The position numbers and the translations under genes were made by a program. The notes under the pieces are model-generated. The model saw only the letters and a list, made by a program, of their open reading frames with translations. It searched no databases and was not told the DNA's origin. 64,000 nucleotides of DNA. Origin: Alphaproteobacteria bacterium. Its GTDB lineage: Bacteria; Myxococcota_A; UBA796; GCA-2862545. Positions 18,021 to 25,740 of this stretch are shown here, piece by piece. The stretch covers positions 682,001 through 746,000 of the forward strand of contig JACKET010000001.1 in NCBI GenBank assembly GCA_020632875.1, written 5' to 3'. Numbering within the stretch: the first letter of the stretch is position 1; each line of letters opens with the position of its first letter.

Positions 18021-19748
18021 TCAGTCCGCGGGCACGTGCTTCGTGCGGAAGAACTCGCCGAGGCACTTCGCTTGCGGGTCGGGCGCCAGGTTCGACGCCA
18101 CGCCGCGGTCGAGCCAGCCGTACAGCATGAAGTTCACGGACTGCAGGCTGTCGAGCTCGTAGCGCTCCACCCGCCCTTCGAACCCGTCGGCCGCGAGCCA
18201 GGCCTGCACCCGCTCGGCGGTGACCGTGCGCAGCAGCCAGCCGTAGTGCGCCGGGTCGCGCACCCACAGCCCGACGTTCGCGTGGCCCCCCTTGTCGCCG
18301 GACCGCGCGCCGCAGCGGTCGCCGAGGCGGATCGTGCGGTCACCGGGCGGTGCCTCCGGCGGGAAGCGGCTCGTCGTGCGCTCGTGGCGGAGCTTGCCGG
18401 TGGGCGGGTGCGCCACGTCGTGCACCTCGCCGTCGAGATGCACCTGCATCCGCGCCTCCTCGCGCGGGATGAGGGTGGGCCAGAACACCCCGACCGGCCG
18501 GGGTTTCTGCGGTGCCGTGGTGAACGTGAGGCCGGGGATGCTCGCGAGCGCGAGCCCGACGAGCGGCGCGGTGAACCTCGTGCCCACCTTCTTCGGGTCG
18601 GGGTCGCGGACCGAGAACGTCAGGAAGGACAACGCCTCGCCCGGGGTGGCGGGGTCTTCGACGCGCGACAGGAACAGGTCGGACCGCGCGGCCTCGAAGC
18701 GCGCCTTGCCCCCCACGGCCTCCCATGCGGCGGTCTCGAAGGCCCGCGCCTTCCGCTCGGCGTCGTAGCCCCCGATCAGCGCGGTCATCTCGTTGCGGTG
18801 GCCCGTGGCCAGCGTGACGCCGAGCTTGAGCGTCGGCGGCGGGGGGCTGCCGACGACCCCGTGGATCCGGACGCGGTCGGGCCCGTCGTCGGACAGCGCG
18901 ATGGTGTCGAAGTGCGCGATGGCATCGGGCGAGATGTACTCGGGGCCGCCGATCTCGTAGAGCAGCTGGGCGGTCACGGTCTCGCGCGTCACGGCGCCGC
19001 CGGTGCCGGCGTGCTTGGTGATCACGGCGCTGCCGTCCTTCGCGATCTCGGCGATCGGGAAGCCGGGCAGCCCCTCGACCTCCTCCCAGAAGCTGAAGTT
19101 CCCGCCGGTCGCCTGGCAGCCGCACTCGATGACGTGCCCCGCCACGAGCGCCCCCGCGAGCGCGTCGTAGTCGTCGGGCGCCCAGCCGTGGTGCCACGCC
19201 GCGGGCCCCATCACGACGGCCGCGTCCGTGACGCGCCCCGTGATCACGATGTCGGCGCCGCGGTCGAGCGCTTCGACGATGCCGCGGCACCCGAGGTACG
19301 CGTTCGCCGTGAGCGGCTGTCCCGCGATCATCGCCTCGCCGGTCTCGGCATGGGGCAGGGGACGCCGCTCCTTCTGCCACTCCATCAGCTGGGCGCGGAA
19401 GTCGTCGCCGGTCACCACCGCGATCCGCGGCGCCAGCCCGAGCCGATCGGCGACCTCCTTCACCGCGGCCGCGAGCCCGTGGGGGTTGAGGCCGCCCGCG
19501 TTGCTCACGATCCGGATGCCCTTCTCCATCGCGGCCGGCAGCACGTCGCCCACCTGGCTGACGAACGTGCGCGCGAAGCCGCCGCGCGGGTCCTTCAGCT
19601 GGTCCATCGCGAGGATCAGCATCGTGAGCTCGGCGAGCCAGTCGCCGGTGAGGACGTCGATCGGCCCGCCCTCGACCATCTCGCGCGCGGCCGACAGCCG
19701 ATCGCCGTAGAAACCACTGCAGTTGGCGATGCGCACGCTGCCGCTCAT
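18021..19748 (-). CDS. AtuA-like protein (acyclic terpene utilization / DUF1446 family)
   Basis: 575-aa cytoplasmic protein. The N-terminal two thirds (VRIANCSGFYGDRLSAA, VSNAGGLNPHGLA, GRVTDAAVVMGPA) match the AtuA / DUF1446 family, and the last 100 residues (RLGDRCGARSGDKGGHANVG) match the small AtuA C-terminal domain, which in some genomes is a separate gene. AtuA is required for citronellol/geraniol breakdown in Pseudomonas, but its reaction is not settled; many homologs sit in acyl-CoA catabolic clusters. Here no such cluster is present, though an SDR gene lies 1.2 kb away. ATG 19748 has GGGAGG just upstream; the longer frame to 19778 adds an unconvincing Arg/His-rich leader. Confidence 0.85.
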   Translation of the reverse strand: MSGSVRIANCSGFYGDRLSAAREMVEGGPIDVLTGDWLAELTMLILAMDQLKDPRGGFARTFVSQVGDVLPAAMEKGIRIVSNAGGLNPHGLAAAVKEVADRLGLAPRIAVVTGDDFRAQLMEWQKERRPLPHAETGEAMIAGQPLTANAYLGCRGIVEALDRGADIVITGRVTDAAVVMGPAAWHHGWAPDDYDALAGALVAGHVIECGCQATGGNFSFWEEVEGLPGFPIAEIAKDGSAVITKHAGTGGAVTRETVTAQLLYEIGGPEYISPDAIAHFDTIALSDDGPDRVRIHGVVGSPPPPTLKLGVTLATGHRNEMTALIGGYDAERKARAFETAAWEAVGGKARFEAARSDLFLSRVEDPATPGEALSFLTFSVRDPDPKKVGTRFTAPLVGLALASIPGLTFTTAPQKPRPVGVFWPTLIPREEARMQVHLDGEVHDVAHPPTGKLRHERTTSRFPPEAPPGDRTIRLGDRCGARSGDKGGHANVGLWVRDPAHYGWLLRTVTAERVQAWLAADGFEGRVERYELDSLQSVNFMLYGWLDRGVASNLAPDPQAKCLGEFFRTKHVPAD

Positions 19749-19834
19749 CCGACCTCCCGGGCGCGCATGATGCCTCACATCGGTGACCGTTGCGTCGGCG
19801 TGGTGTACCGTGCTGACCGAACCCCGAGAGTCGC

Positions 19835-20965
19835 GTGGAAAGAGAACGACGCCAGTACGAGGTCCGGGCCCCCGTGGGGAAGGGTGGTTTCGGCACCGTG
19901 TACGAGGCGCGCCTCCTCGGCGAGGGCGGGTTCAGCAAGCGCGTCGCGCTCAAGGTGCTCCACGAGAACCTCGACGACGCCGAGGACGTCGCGCAGCGCC
20001 AGCGCGACGAGGCCCGCATCCTCGGGCTGATCCGCCACCGCGCCGTCGTGCACGTCGATGGGCTCGTGAAGCTCAACGGCCGGTGGACCGTCGTGATGGA
20101 GTTCATCGACGGCATGGATCTGAACAAGATCATGCGCGGCCACGGGAAGCTCCCTCCCACCGTGGCGATCGGCATCGTGAGCGAGGTCGCGGGCGCGCTC
20201 TACGTCGCGTACCACACCGACGGCCCCGACGGCCGGCCGCTCCGACTCCTCCACCGCGACATCAAGCCCGGCAACATCACCGTCACCACCGCGGGCGAGG
20301 TGAAGGTGCTCGACTTCGGCGTCGCGCGCGCCGACTTCGACCTGCGCGAGGCCGAGACGCGGTCCGTGCGCTTCGGCTCCATGGGCTACATGTCGCCCGA
20401 GCGCCTCGAGGGCGAAGACACCTCGGGCGGCGACATCTACTCGCTCGGCGTGCTGCTGTGGGAGGTGCTCTGCGGCACCCGCTTCGGCCAGACCCAGCTG
20501 TCTCGGCAGAAGCAGGAGGAGCAGGTCGATCGCCAGATCGAGATCATGCGCACCCAGGTGGCCGAGCCGAACGACGGCATCGCCGGCCTGCTCCGCGACA
20601 TGCTGGCGTTCTCGCCCGAGAAGCGGCCGAGCGGGCGCGACGTCGAGCGGCGGTGTGGCGAGCTGCTCAGGCAGGTGAAGGGCCCGCTGCTGCGCGACTG
20701 GGCCGAGCGCGAGATCCCGCGGCTGCGCCACGGCGTGAAGCCGGTCGACGACGAAGAGGGGATGAGCGGCAAGATCCTGGTCGAAGGTGACCTGTCGGCC
20801 CGCGAGCCCATGACCGCCGAGTCCCAGCTCGCGGCCGCTTCGGGGGGCACGTCGATCCTGATGTGGGTCGTCGTCGCCATCCTGTTCCTGTTCCTGCTCG
20901 TGTTCGTCTTCGCGATGGTCGTCGTCGCGGGCGCGCTGGGCGTCTTCCTCGGAGGGATGTTGTGA
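19835..20965 (+). CDS. Membrane-anchored Ser/Thr protein kinase
   Basis: 376-aa Hanks-type kinase. Gly-rich loop VGKGGFGTV (14-22), ATP-binding Lys40 (VALKVL), catalytic loop LLHRDIKPGN (His140, Asp142), DFG (Asp160) and GYMSPE are all present, so it should be active. After the kinase domain (to about 280) a linker leads to a strongly hydrophobic C-terminal segment (about 338-370), which would place the kinase on the cytoplasmic face of the inner membrane. GTG 19835 is the start. The SDR gene downstream begins within its stop codon (GTGA). The segment after DFG (DFDLREAET) recurs as EFDGREADT in the second kinase at 23.9 kb, so the two are paralogs. Confidence 0.92.
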   Translation: MERERRQYEVRAPVGKGGFGTVYEARLLGEGGFSKRVALKVLHENLDDAEDVAQRQRDEARILGLIRHRAVVHVDGLVKLNGRWTVVMEFIDGMDLNKIMRGHGKLPPTVAIGIVSEVAGALYVAYHTDGPDGRPLRLLHRDIKPGNITVTTAGEVKVLDFGVARADFDLREAETRSVRFGSMGYMSPERLEGEDTSGGDIYSLGVLLWEVLCGTRFGQTQLSRQKQEEQVDRQIEIMRTQVAEPNDGIAGLLRDMLAFSPEKRPSGRDVERRCGELLRQVKGPLLRDWAEREIPRLRHGVKPVDDEEGMSGKILVEGDLSAREPMTAESQLAAASGGTSILMWVVVAILFLFLLVFVFAMVVVAGALGVFLGGML

Positions 20966-21720
20966 GGCTCGAGGGGCGGAGGGTGCTGATCACCGGGGGC
21001 ACCCGGGGGATCGGCGAGGCGATGGCCGACGCGATGCTGGCGGAGGGGGCGCGCGTGGTGGTGTGCTCCCGCAAGCAGGAGGGCGTCGACGCCGCCGTCG
21101 CACGGCTGAAGGCGAAGCACCCCGCTGGCGACGTGGTCGGCGAGGCCCTGCACATCGGGCAGATCGACGCCATCGCGCCGTTCTTCGCCCGCGTCGAGGC
21201 CTCCGGGCCGGTCGACGTGCTCGTCAACAACGCCGGAACGAACCCGTACTTCGGGCCGATGCTCGGGACCGAGTGGTCGGCCTGGGACAAGACGTTCGAG
21301 GTCAACGTGAAGGGCCCGTTCGAGCTGACGCGGGTGTTCTGCAAGAGCTGCTTCGACCGCGGCGCGGCGGGCTCCGTCATCCTCACGAGCTCGATCCTCG
21401 GGCAGCACGCGGCTCCGTTCCAGGGCGTGTACGGGATGACGAAGGCGTCCCTCATCTCGATGGCGAAGACGCTCGCGTTCGAGCTCGGCGAGACGGGCAT
21501 CCGCGTGAACGCCATCGCGCCCGGCATCATCGACACGCGCCTCGCGTCGGCGATCACCTCGAACCCGCAGCTCCTCGAGATGGTGCGGGGGCGCACCGCG
21601 CTGCGCCGGGTGGGCGAGCCCGACGAGGTCGCCGGGATCGCGGTGTTCCTCGCGAGCGACGAGAGCCGCTACGTCACGGGGCAGACGTTCTGTGTCGACG
21701 GCGGATTCTCGGTGAGCTGA
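20962..21720 (+). CDS. Short-chain dehydrogenase/reductase
   Basis: 252-aa NAD(P)-dependent classical SDR. Cofactor motif TGGTRGIGEAM (about 10-20), NNAG (about 89-92), active-site Ser in LTSSILG and Tyr/Lys in YGMTK are visible, and the C-terminus GQTFCVDGGFS is typical. It resembles 3-oxoacyl-ACP reductases and sugar/alcohol dehydrogenases; substrate cannot be told. GTG 20962 has GGAGGG 5 bases upstream and overlaps the kinase stop by GTGA, coupling an enzyme to a kinase. A GGCCC / GGGCC hairpin lies just after the stop (21724-21739). Confidence 0.9.
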   Translation: MRLEGRRVLITGGTRGIGEAMADAMLAEGARVVVCSRKQEGVDAAVARLKAKHPAGDVVGEALHIGQIDAIAPFFARVEASGPVDVLVNNAGTNPYFGPMLGTEWSAWDKTFEVNVKGPFELTRVFCKSCFDRGAAGSVILTSSILGQHAAPFQGVYGMTKASLISMAKTLAFELGETGIRVNAIAPGIIDTRLASAITSNPQLLEMVRGRTALRRVGEPDEVAGIAVFLASDESRYVTGQTFCVDGGFSVS

Positions 21721-21846
21721 GCCGGCCCTGCGCCGGGCCGTAGCGTCGTCGGACGGTCTGTATTCGTCGTTCGTGATCTTTTTTTTCACATCGACGTTAA
21801 CGGCCGACGGGTACCTTCACACCATCCACCGCATCGGGTTGGTGTC
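21721..21846 (+). promoter_or_regulatory. Upstream region of the TPR/sigma/kinase operon
   Basis: 126-base gap that begins with a small GC hairpin after the SDR stop and then contains an unusually AT-rich patch with eight consecutive T residues (21779-21786) flanked by GTGA and TCAC, followed by GTTAAC. In DNA of this GC content such a patch is a likely promoter or regulator site for the five-gene block that starts at 21847. I cannot assign -35 and -10 boxes with confidence. Confidence 0.35.
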
Positions 21847-22464
21847 ATGGATTTCCAGCAGCTCTTCTCCCGCATCCTGCAGACCGTCGACGAGGAGTCG
21901 TACTTCACTCCCGTCGATCACGTCGATGCGGGTCAGCGCGCCGCGGCAGAGGCCTTCCAGAAGGCCATCCAGCAGCCGGATTTCGATCCGGCCGTGGTCC
22001 GCGCGCTCGTCGACAAGCTGGCCGATCGTGGGCACTTCGACCCGGTGATGCGCCTGTCCGCGCTCCACGTCGTCGCCTGCCACCCGCGCGTCCGCGACTA
22101 CGAAGAGGCGGCCCGCCTCGTCGGCGAGCAGGAGTACGCGGCCCTCGAGCTCGGGGGCGCGAACCTGCAGGCCAACCTCGCTTCCGTCGATCGCCACCGC
22201 GGCGTGCTGGCCTTCCTGAAGGGCCACCACGAGGTCGCGCTCGACTACTTCGCTCGCGCGCTCGAGCGGCAGCGCACGGCCGAGAACGTCGGCAACGTGC
22301 TCTGCACGCTCTGTGCGATGGGCGAGATCGAAGAAGCCGCTTCGCTCCTCGGCCAGGTGCGCGAGGCCTTCCCGAAGGCCCTCGTCGACCAGCTCAACGA
22401 TTCCATCTCGCGCGATCCAGATCTCGCGCCCTTGCGTTCGGAGGCACCCCATGACCTTCATTGA
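21847..22464 (+). CDS. TPR-like helical protein (paralog A of the sigma-factor cluster)
   Basis: 205-aa all-helical protein without signal peptide. Residues about 105-190 fit tetratricopeptide-like helices (GVLAFLKGHHEVALDYFARALERQ, then NVGNVLCTLCAMGEIEEAASLL). It is clearly paralogous to the 197-aa product at 23333: both contain RLSAL-V, a LASxDRHRGVxAFL core, a hydrophobic-FxxAxERQRTxENVGNVL stretch and end near DPDL / DTDL. The two flank the sigma-factor gene. Such proteins usually mediate protein-protein contacts; here a regulatory partner role for the sigma factor or kinases is inferred from position only. It overlaps the next small gene by 14 bases. Confidence 0.75.
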   Translation: MDFQQLFSRILQTVDEESYFTPVDHVDAGQRAAAEAFQKAIQQPDFDPAVVRALVDKLADRGHFDPVMRLSALHVVACHPRVRDYEEAARLVGEQEYAALELGGANLQANLASVDRHRGVLAFLKGHHEVALDYFARALERQRTAENVGNVLCTLCAMGEIEEAASLLGQVREAFPKALVDQLNDSISRDPDLAPLRSEAPHDLH

Positions 22465-22669
22465 AGCCCTGATGCTGTGGTTCATGGCTGTCACCGGCAG
22501 CCAGCCTCACCCCGACGAGACCGTGGTCAAGATGCCCGGGGGCTTCGAGGTCGTGGTCAGCCAGCGCGAAGGTACCGACGAAGACGACAAGGAAGAGGAT
22601 CCGGGTCCCGTCTTCGAGAAGATCAACCTGGGTCGTCGCACCACCCAGAAGATCTCGAACGGTCTCTGA
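22451..22669 (+). CDS. 72-aa hypothetical peptide between TPR and sigma genes
   Basis: Small protein starting at ATG 22451 inside the end of the TPR-like gene and stopping 2 bases before the sigma-factor ATG. The first 16 residues are hydrophobic and acidic (MTFIEALMLWFMAVTG). The rest is strongly charged, with an acidic stretch (GTDEDDKEEDPGPV) and a basic C-terminus (NLGRRTTQK). It could be a small membrane-associated regulator such as an anti-sigma-like peptide. I see no known family. Tight packing supports it being real. Confidence 0.55.
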   Translation: MTFIEALMLWFMAVTGSQPHPDETVVKMPGGFEVVVSQREGTDEDDKEEDPGPVFEKINLGRRTTQKISNGL

Positions 22670-22671
22670 TC

Positions 22672-23328
22672 ATGGCCGACCGCACCCACATGGCGGGTCA
22701 GCCGCCTCTGGAGATGCCGACGGGCGATGCGTTCCGCGACCAGCTCGCGCGCATCGCCTGCAACCGGCACTCCCCCGAGGCCGCGGCCCTGTACCGCGTC
22801 CTGTTCGACTACGTGCAGAAGCGCGTCCGGCGCACCGCCGCCAGCGCGCGTCTCCAGGTCAGCGAGCAGGAGGAGATCGTCGGCGAGGTCCTGCTCCAGC
22901 TCATGAAGGGCAGCCTCGCGAGCTTCCGCGGCGGCTCCCTGCCCGAGCTGCTCGGCTTCGTGCGCACCATCTCCGATCGCGCCGTCTGGCGCGTCGTCCG
23001 CTCCCACGAGCGCGAGCGCAACGCGCTCGAGACCGCGGGGATGGACGGGATGGAGCGCTGGACCGGCGAGCCCCCGAAGACGGCCGACTCCGTCGAGGTC
23101 CTCGGCGAGAGCCCCCTCGAAGAGAAAGACCAGCAGTACCTGCTCGAGCTGCTGCGTGCCGGCAGCAAGGCCGAGTACGCCCGTCGTGCAGGCGTCTCAC
23201 GCGCCGCGGTCACCCAGCGGGTGAAACGCATCCGCGACCGTATCGAGAGCCTCACGCGCGGCGAGCAGCTCGCCCACGAGGTCTGGCTGGAACAGCAGGC
23301 GAGGGCGGTGGCCGCCTTCGAGGACTGA
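22672..23328 (+). CDS. ECF-like RNA polymerase sigma factor
   Basis: 218-aa protein with a two-domain sigma-70 layout. Region 2 spans about residues 40-115 (SEQEEIVGEVLLQLMKG, then LPELLGFVRTISDRAVWRVVRSHERE, corresponding to the core-binding and -10-recognition helices). Region 4 is at about 150-195, with a helix-turn-helix (KAEYARRAGVSRAAVTQRVKRI). The match to textbook ECF factors is moderate and the spacing between regions is longer than usual. ATG 22672 is 2 bases after the preceding stop. It is embedded between two TPR-like paralogs and followed by a Ser/Thr kinase, so control by phosphorylation or partner binding is plausible. No classical anti-sigma gene is seen. Confidence 0.75.
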   Translation: MADRTHMAGQPPLEMPTGDAFRDQLARIACNRHSPEAAALYRVLFDYVQKRVRRTAASARLQVSEQEEIVGEVLLQLMKGSLASFRGGSLPELLGFVRTISDRAVWRVVRSHERERNALETAGMDGMERWTGEPPKTADSVEVLGESPLEEKDQQYLLELLRAGSKAEYARRAGVSRAAVTQRVKRIRDRIESLTRGEQLAHEVWLEQQARAVAAFED

Positions 23329-23332
23329 CCTC

Positions 23333-23926
23333 ATGGCGTACGAACAGATCCTGGGCCGCCTGCATCGGGCCGTCCAGAGGGGAGAGGACTATCTCGTGCC
23401 CGTGGACCGGGTGCCGGTCGCGGCCCGCGCCGCGGCGGCCCAGATCACGCGCACCCTCTCGGACGAGGGCCCTGCGGCGGCGCGCGCGAAGGTGCAGGAG
23501 CTCCACGACGCCGGCGCCATCGACGACGTGACCCGGCTCTCCGCGCTGCAGGTCATCGCGGCGAGCCCCCAGGTCCGCGATCTCGCCGAAGCCAGCCGCC
23601 TCGCGAGCCTGCAGGAGTACGTCGCGCTCGAGGCGGGCGGGCCGGACCTCCAGGACCGCCTCGCGAGCGCAGACCGGCACCGCGGCGTCGTGGCGTTCCT
23701 CATGGGGCGCTACGAGGTCGCGCTGGACTGGTTCACCCACGCCTTCGAGCGCCAGCGCACGCCGGAGAACGTCGGCAACGTGCTCGCCACGCTGCTCGCG
23801 CTGGGCGACCGCGGTGAGGCGGCCGACCTGCTGAGCACCGTGCGGACGCGGTTCCCGGACAGCTTCGCGCGCGAGCTCGACCACCGCATCCAGTCCGACA
23901 CGGACCTGCGGGAGCTTCGGGGTTAA
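23333..23926 (+). CDS. TPR-like helical protein (paralog B of the sigma-factor cluster)
   Basis: 197-aa paralog of the protein at 21847, with the same order of conserved blocks (PVDRV near residue 22, RLSALQVIA, LASADRHRGVVAFL, FERQRTPENVGNVLATLLALG). No signal peptide or membrane segment. It starts 4 bases after the sigma-factor stop and ends 9 bases before the kinase start, clearly in one operon. The duplicate pair around the sigma gene may form a heterodimer or give two alternative partners. Confidence 0.75.
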   Translation: MAYEQILGRLHRAVQRGEDYLVPVDRVPVAARAAAAQITRTLSDEGPAAARAKVQELHDAGAIDDVTRLSALQVIAASPQVRDLAEASRLASLQEYVALEAGGPDLQDRLASADRHRGVVAFLMGRYEVALDWFTHAFERQRTPENVGNVLATLLALGDRGEAADLLSTVRTRFPDSFARELDHRIQSDTDLRELRG

Positions 23927-23935
23927 GGCTGCCGG

Positions 23936-25243
23936 GTGGCGGGCCGACGGTTCGAGATCCTGGAAATCCCCGGCGGTGGCGCCCACGCCACCGTGTGCCT
24001 CGCGCGCGACATCACCCGGCCGGGCTCCGCGCCGGTCGCGCTCAAGGTCCTGAAGACCGAGTACGAGGCCTCCAGCAGCGAAGCGAAGCGCGCGCGCGAC
24101 GAGGGCGTGCTGCTCCAGGCCCTCGACCACCCGAACATCGTGCGCGTCGTGGCGTCGCACCGCATCGCCGACCGCCAGGTGCTGGTGATGGAGTGGGTCG
24201 AAGGGCCTCCGATCGTCGCGGTCGTGCGCAAGCTCGGGCGGCTCCCGGTGCCGGTGGCGCTCGAGATCCTGCGGCAGATCGCGGGGGCCGTGCAGTACGC
24301 CTTCCACTTCGAGCTGCGCGGCAAGCCGCTCAACCTCGTGCACCGCGACCTGAACCTGTCGAACGTCCTCATCAGCATCCGCGGCGCGGTGAAGATCCTC
24401 GACTATGGGCTCGCGAAGGCCGAGTTCGACGGGCGCGAGGCCGACACCCTCGTCAGCCTGCGCGGCACCGCCGGGTACATGCCGCCCGAGGGCGTGCACG
24501 GGCACCCGTCCCAGGACGTGTACGCGCTCGGCATCTGCCTGTTCTACATGCTCACGGGGCACCTCCCCATCCTGTCGCGCCAGCGCATGGCCCACGACGA
24601 GGGGCTGGCCGAGCAGCTCGCCTGGATGGACAAGGAGCTCACGCGCGCGGGCGACGACCCCGCGCCGCTGCGCAAGCTGATCCGCTCGATGTGCGGCTGG
24701 GATCCGTACAAGCGCCCCACGATCGACGAGCTGGTCGCCGAGCTCGAGAACCTGCTGCCCGAGCCGACCGATCTGGTCGCCTGGGCCGACGCCAACGTGC
24801 ACCCCATCCACGTGGGGCGCCGACGTGTCGAGCCCCGCGAGCACCTCTCGTGGGACGAGCTCGAGTTCCTCGAGGGCGAAGACGAGGACGAGATCGCACC
24901 GACCGACGAGGTCGACGACGACGCGTTGCTGCGCGCGATGCTCGCCGACCCCACCTGGCACACGCGGCAGGCCGACCTGAAGCGGTTCCTCTCGGCCCAC
25001 CCCAAGTGGACCGCCGCGCCGCTGCTCGAATACCTCGCGCCGCTGCGGAAGCCCTGGTGGCACGTGCTCGCGAAGCGCCCGGCGAACGAGGCGTCGCGCA
25101 CGGCGCTCCGGATCCTCGCCCACCGGCGCACCGAGGCCGTCATCGCGTTCGCCACGGGCCTGCGTCGTCACCGCGACCCCACGATCCGCGAGCTGGCGCG
25201 CGCGATCGTCGAAGGGCGCGACGTGACGCTCGGCGCGAGCTGA
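23936..25243 (+). CDS. Ser/Thr protein kinase with DYG variant and helical C-terminal region
   Basis: 435-aa Hanks-type kinase starting at GTG 23936. Gly-rich loop IPGGGAHATV, Lys37 (VALKVLK), HRDLNLSN (His136, Asp138) and PPE are present. The usual DFG is DYG (Asp156), a variant tolerated in active kinases. After the kinase domain (to about 270) comes an acidic linker and a helical C-terminal part (about 320-425) resembling HEAT-type helices; there is no transmembrane helix, unlike the paralog at 19835. It is the last gene of the TPR/sigma block, which suggests that it phosphorylates the sigma factor or TPR proteins; that is inference. Confidence 0.9.
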   Translation: MAGRRFEILEIPGGGAHATVCLARDITRPGSAPVALKVLKTEYEASSSEAKRARDEGVLLQALDHPNIVRVVASHRIADRQVLVMEWVEGPPIVAVVRKLGRLPVPVALEILRQIAGAVQYAFHFELRGKPLNLVHRDLNLSNVLISIRGAVKILDYGLAKAEFDGREADTLVSLRGTAGYMPPEGVHGHPSQDVYALGICLFYMLTGHLPILSRQRMAHDEGLAEQLAWMDKELTRAGDDPAPLRKLIRSMCGWDPYKRPTIDELVAELENLLPEPTDLVAWADANVHPIHVGRRRVEPREHLSWDELEFLEGEDEDEIAPTDEVDDDALLRAMLADPTWHTRQADLKRFLSAHPKWTAAPLLEYLAPLRKPWWHVLAKRPANEASRTALRILAHRRTEAVIAFATGLRRHRDPTIRELARAIVEGRDVTLGAS

Positions 25244-25319
25244 TCTTCTGGAGAAATAAACCGGAGCCATGTAAGGAACTCCATGGGCCAGCGTTTGTCT
25301 GGCATCACCGGAGGTGCCC

Positions 25320-25712
25320 GTGACGACCTGGATCCTGTCGCTCATCGTTCCGTTCATCATCGCCGTGCTGTGGCACGGGTTCTCGCTGCAGATCGCGTCG
25401 GTGCTGGCGGGCGAGGAAGCTCCGCGCTTCACGCGCGCCGTCTGGGTCTCGTGGCTCGGCGGGCTGCTCGGCGGCGGCTCCGCCATCCTGTGGACGTACA
25501 GCTTCGGGCTGATCGTCTCGCTGTTCATCAGCGCCTGGCTCGCCACGGCGATCGGCTTCGGCATCCACCTGTTCGTGGTGGGCGCGACCTACAAGCGCGG
25601 CCTGCGGTTCTCCACCCCTACGGCGCTGGGCGTGGCGGGCATCCACATGATCCTGTCCTACGTCGTGAACGCCGTCCTCGCCTGGCTCACGCTCACGTAC
25701 CTCTGGGCGTAG
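25320..25712 (+). CDS. Small integral membrane protein, DUF1761-like
   Basis: 130-aa protein with four hydrophobic helices (about residues 3-25, 40-60, 62-85 and 105-128). The HGF/W pattern near the first helix and the overall size recall DUF1761-type membrane proteins, of unknown function. GTG 25320 has GGAGG with 5-base spacing; GTG 25314 overlaps that site and is less likely. The 76-base gap upstream includes AT-rich GAGAAATAAACC, which may hold a promoter. Confidence 0.65.
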   Translation: MTTWILSLIVPFIIAVLWHGFSLQIASVLAGEEAPRFTRAVWVSWLGGLLGGGSAILWTYSFGLIVSLFISAWLATAIGFGIHLFVVGATYKRGLRFSTPTALGVAGIHMILSYVVNAVLAWLTLTYLWA

Positions 25713-25740
25713 CGCCGCTCTGGCGGGATAGGCGAGGCGC

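Noticed and set aside
21773..21789. GTGA-(T)8-TCAC as an intrinsic terminator of the SDR gene
   Set aside because: The T-run is separated by about 40 bases from the GC hairpin after the stop, so it does not form a stem plus U-tract unit; a promoter-type AT patch is likelier.
22451..22669. The 72-aa peptide as a RiPP precursor
   Set aside because: No leader/core pattern and no modification enzyme nearby; the sigma-factor context argues for a regulator.
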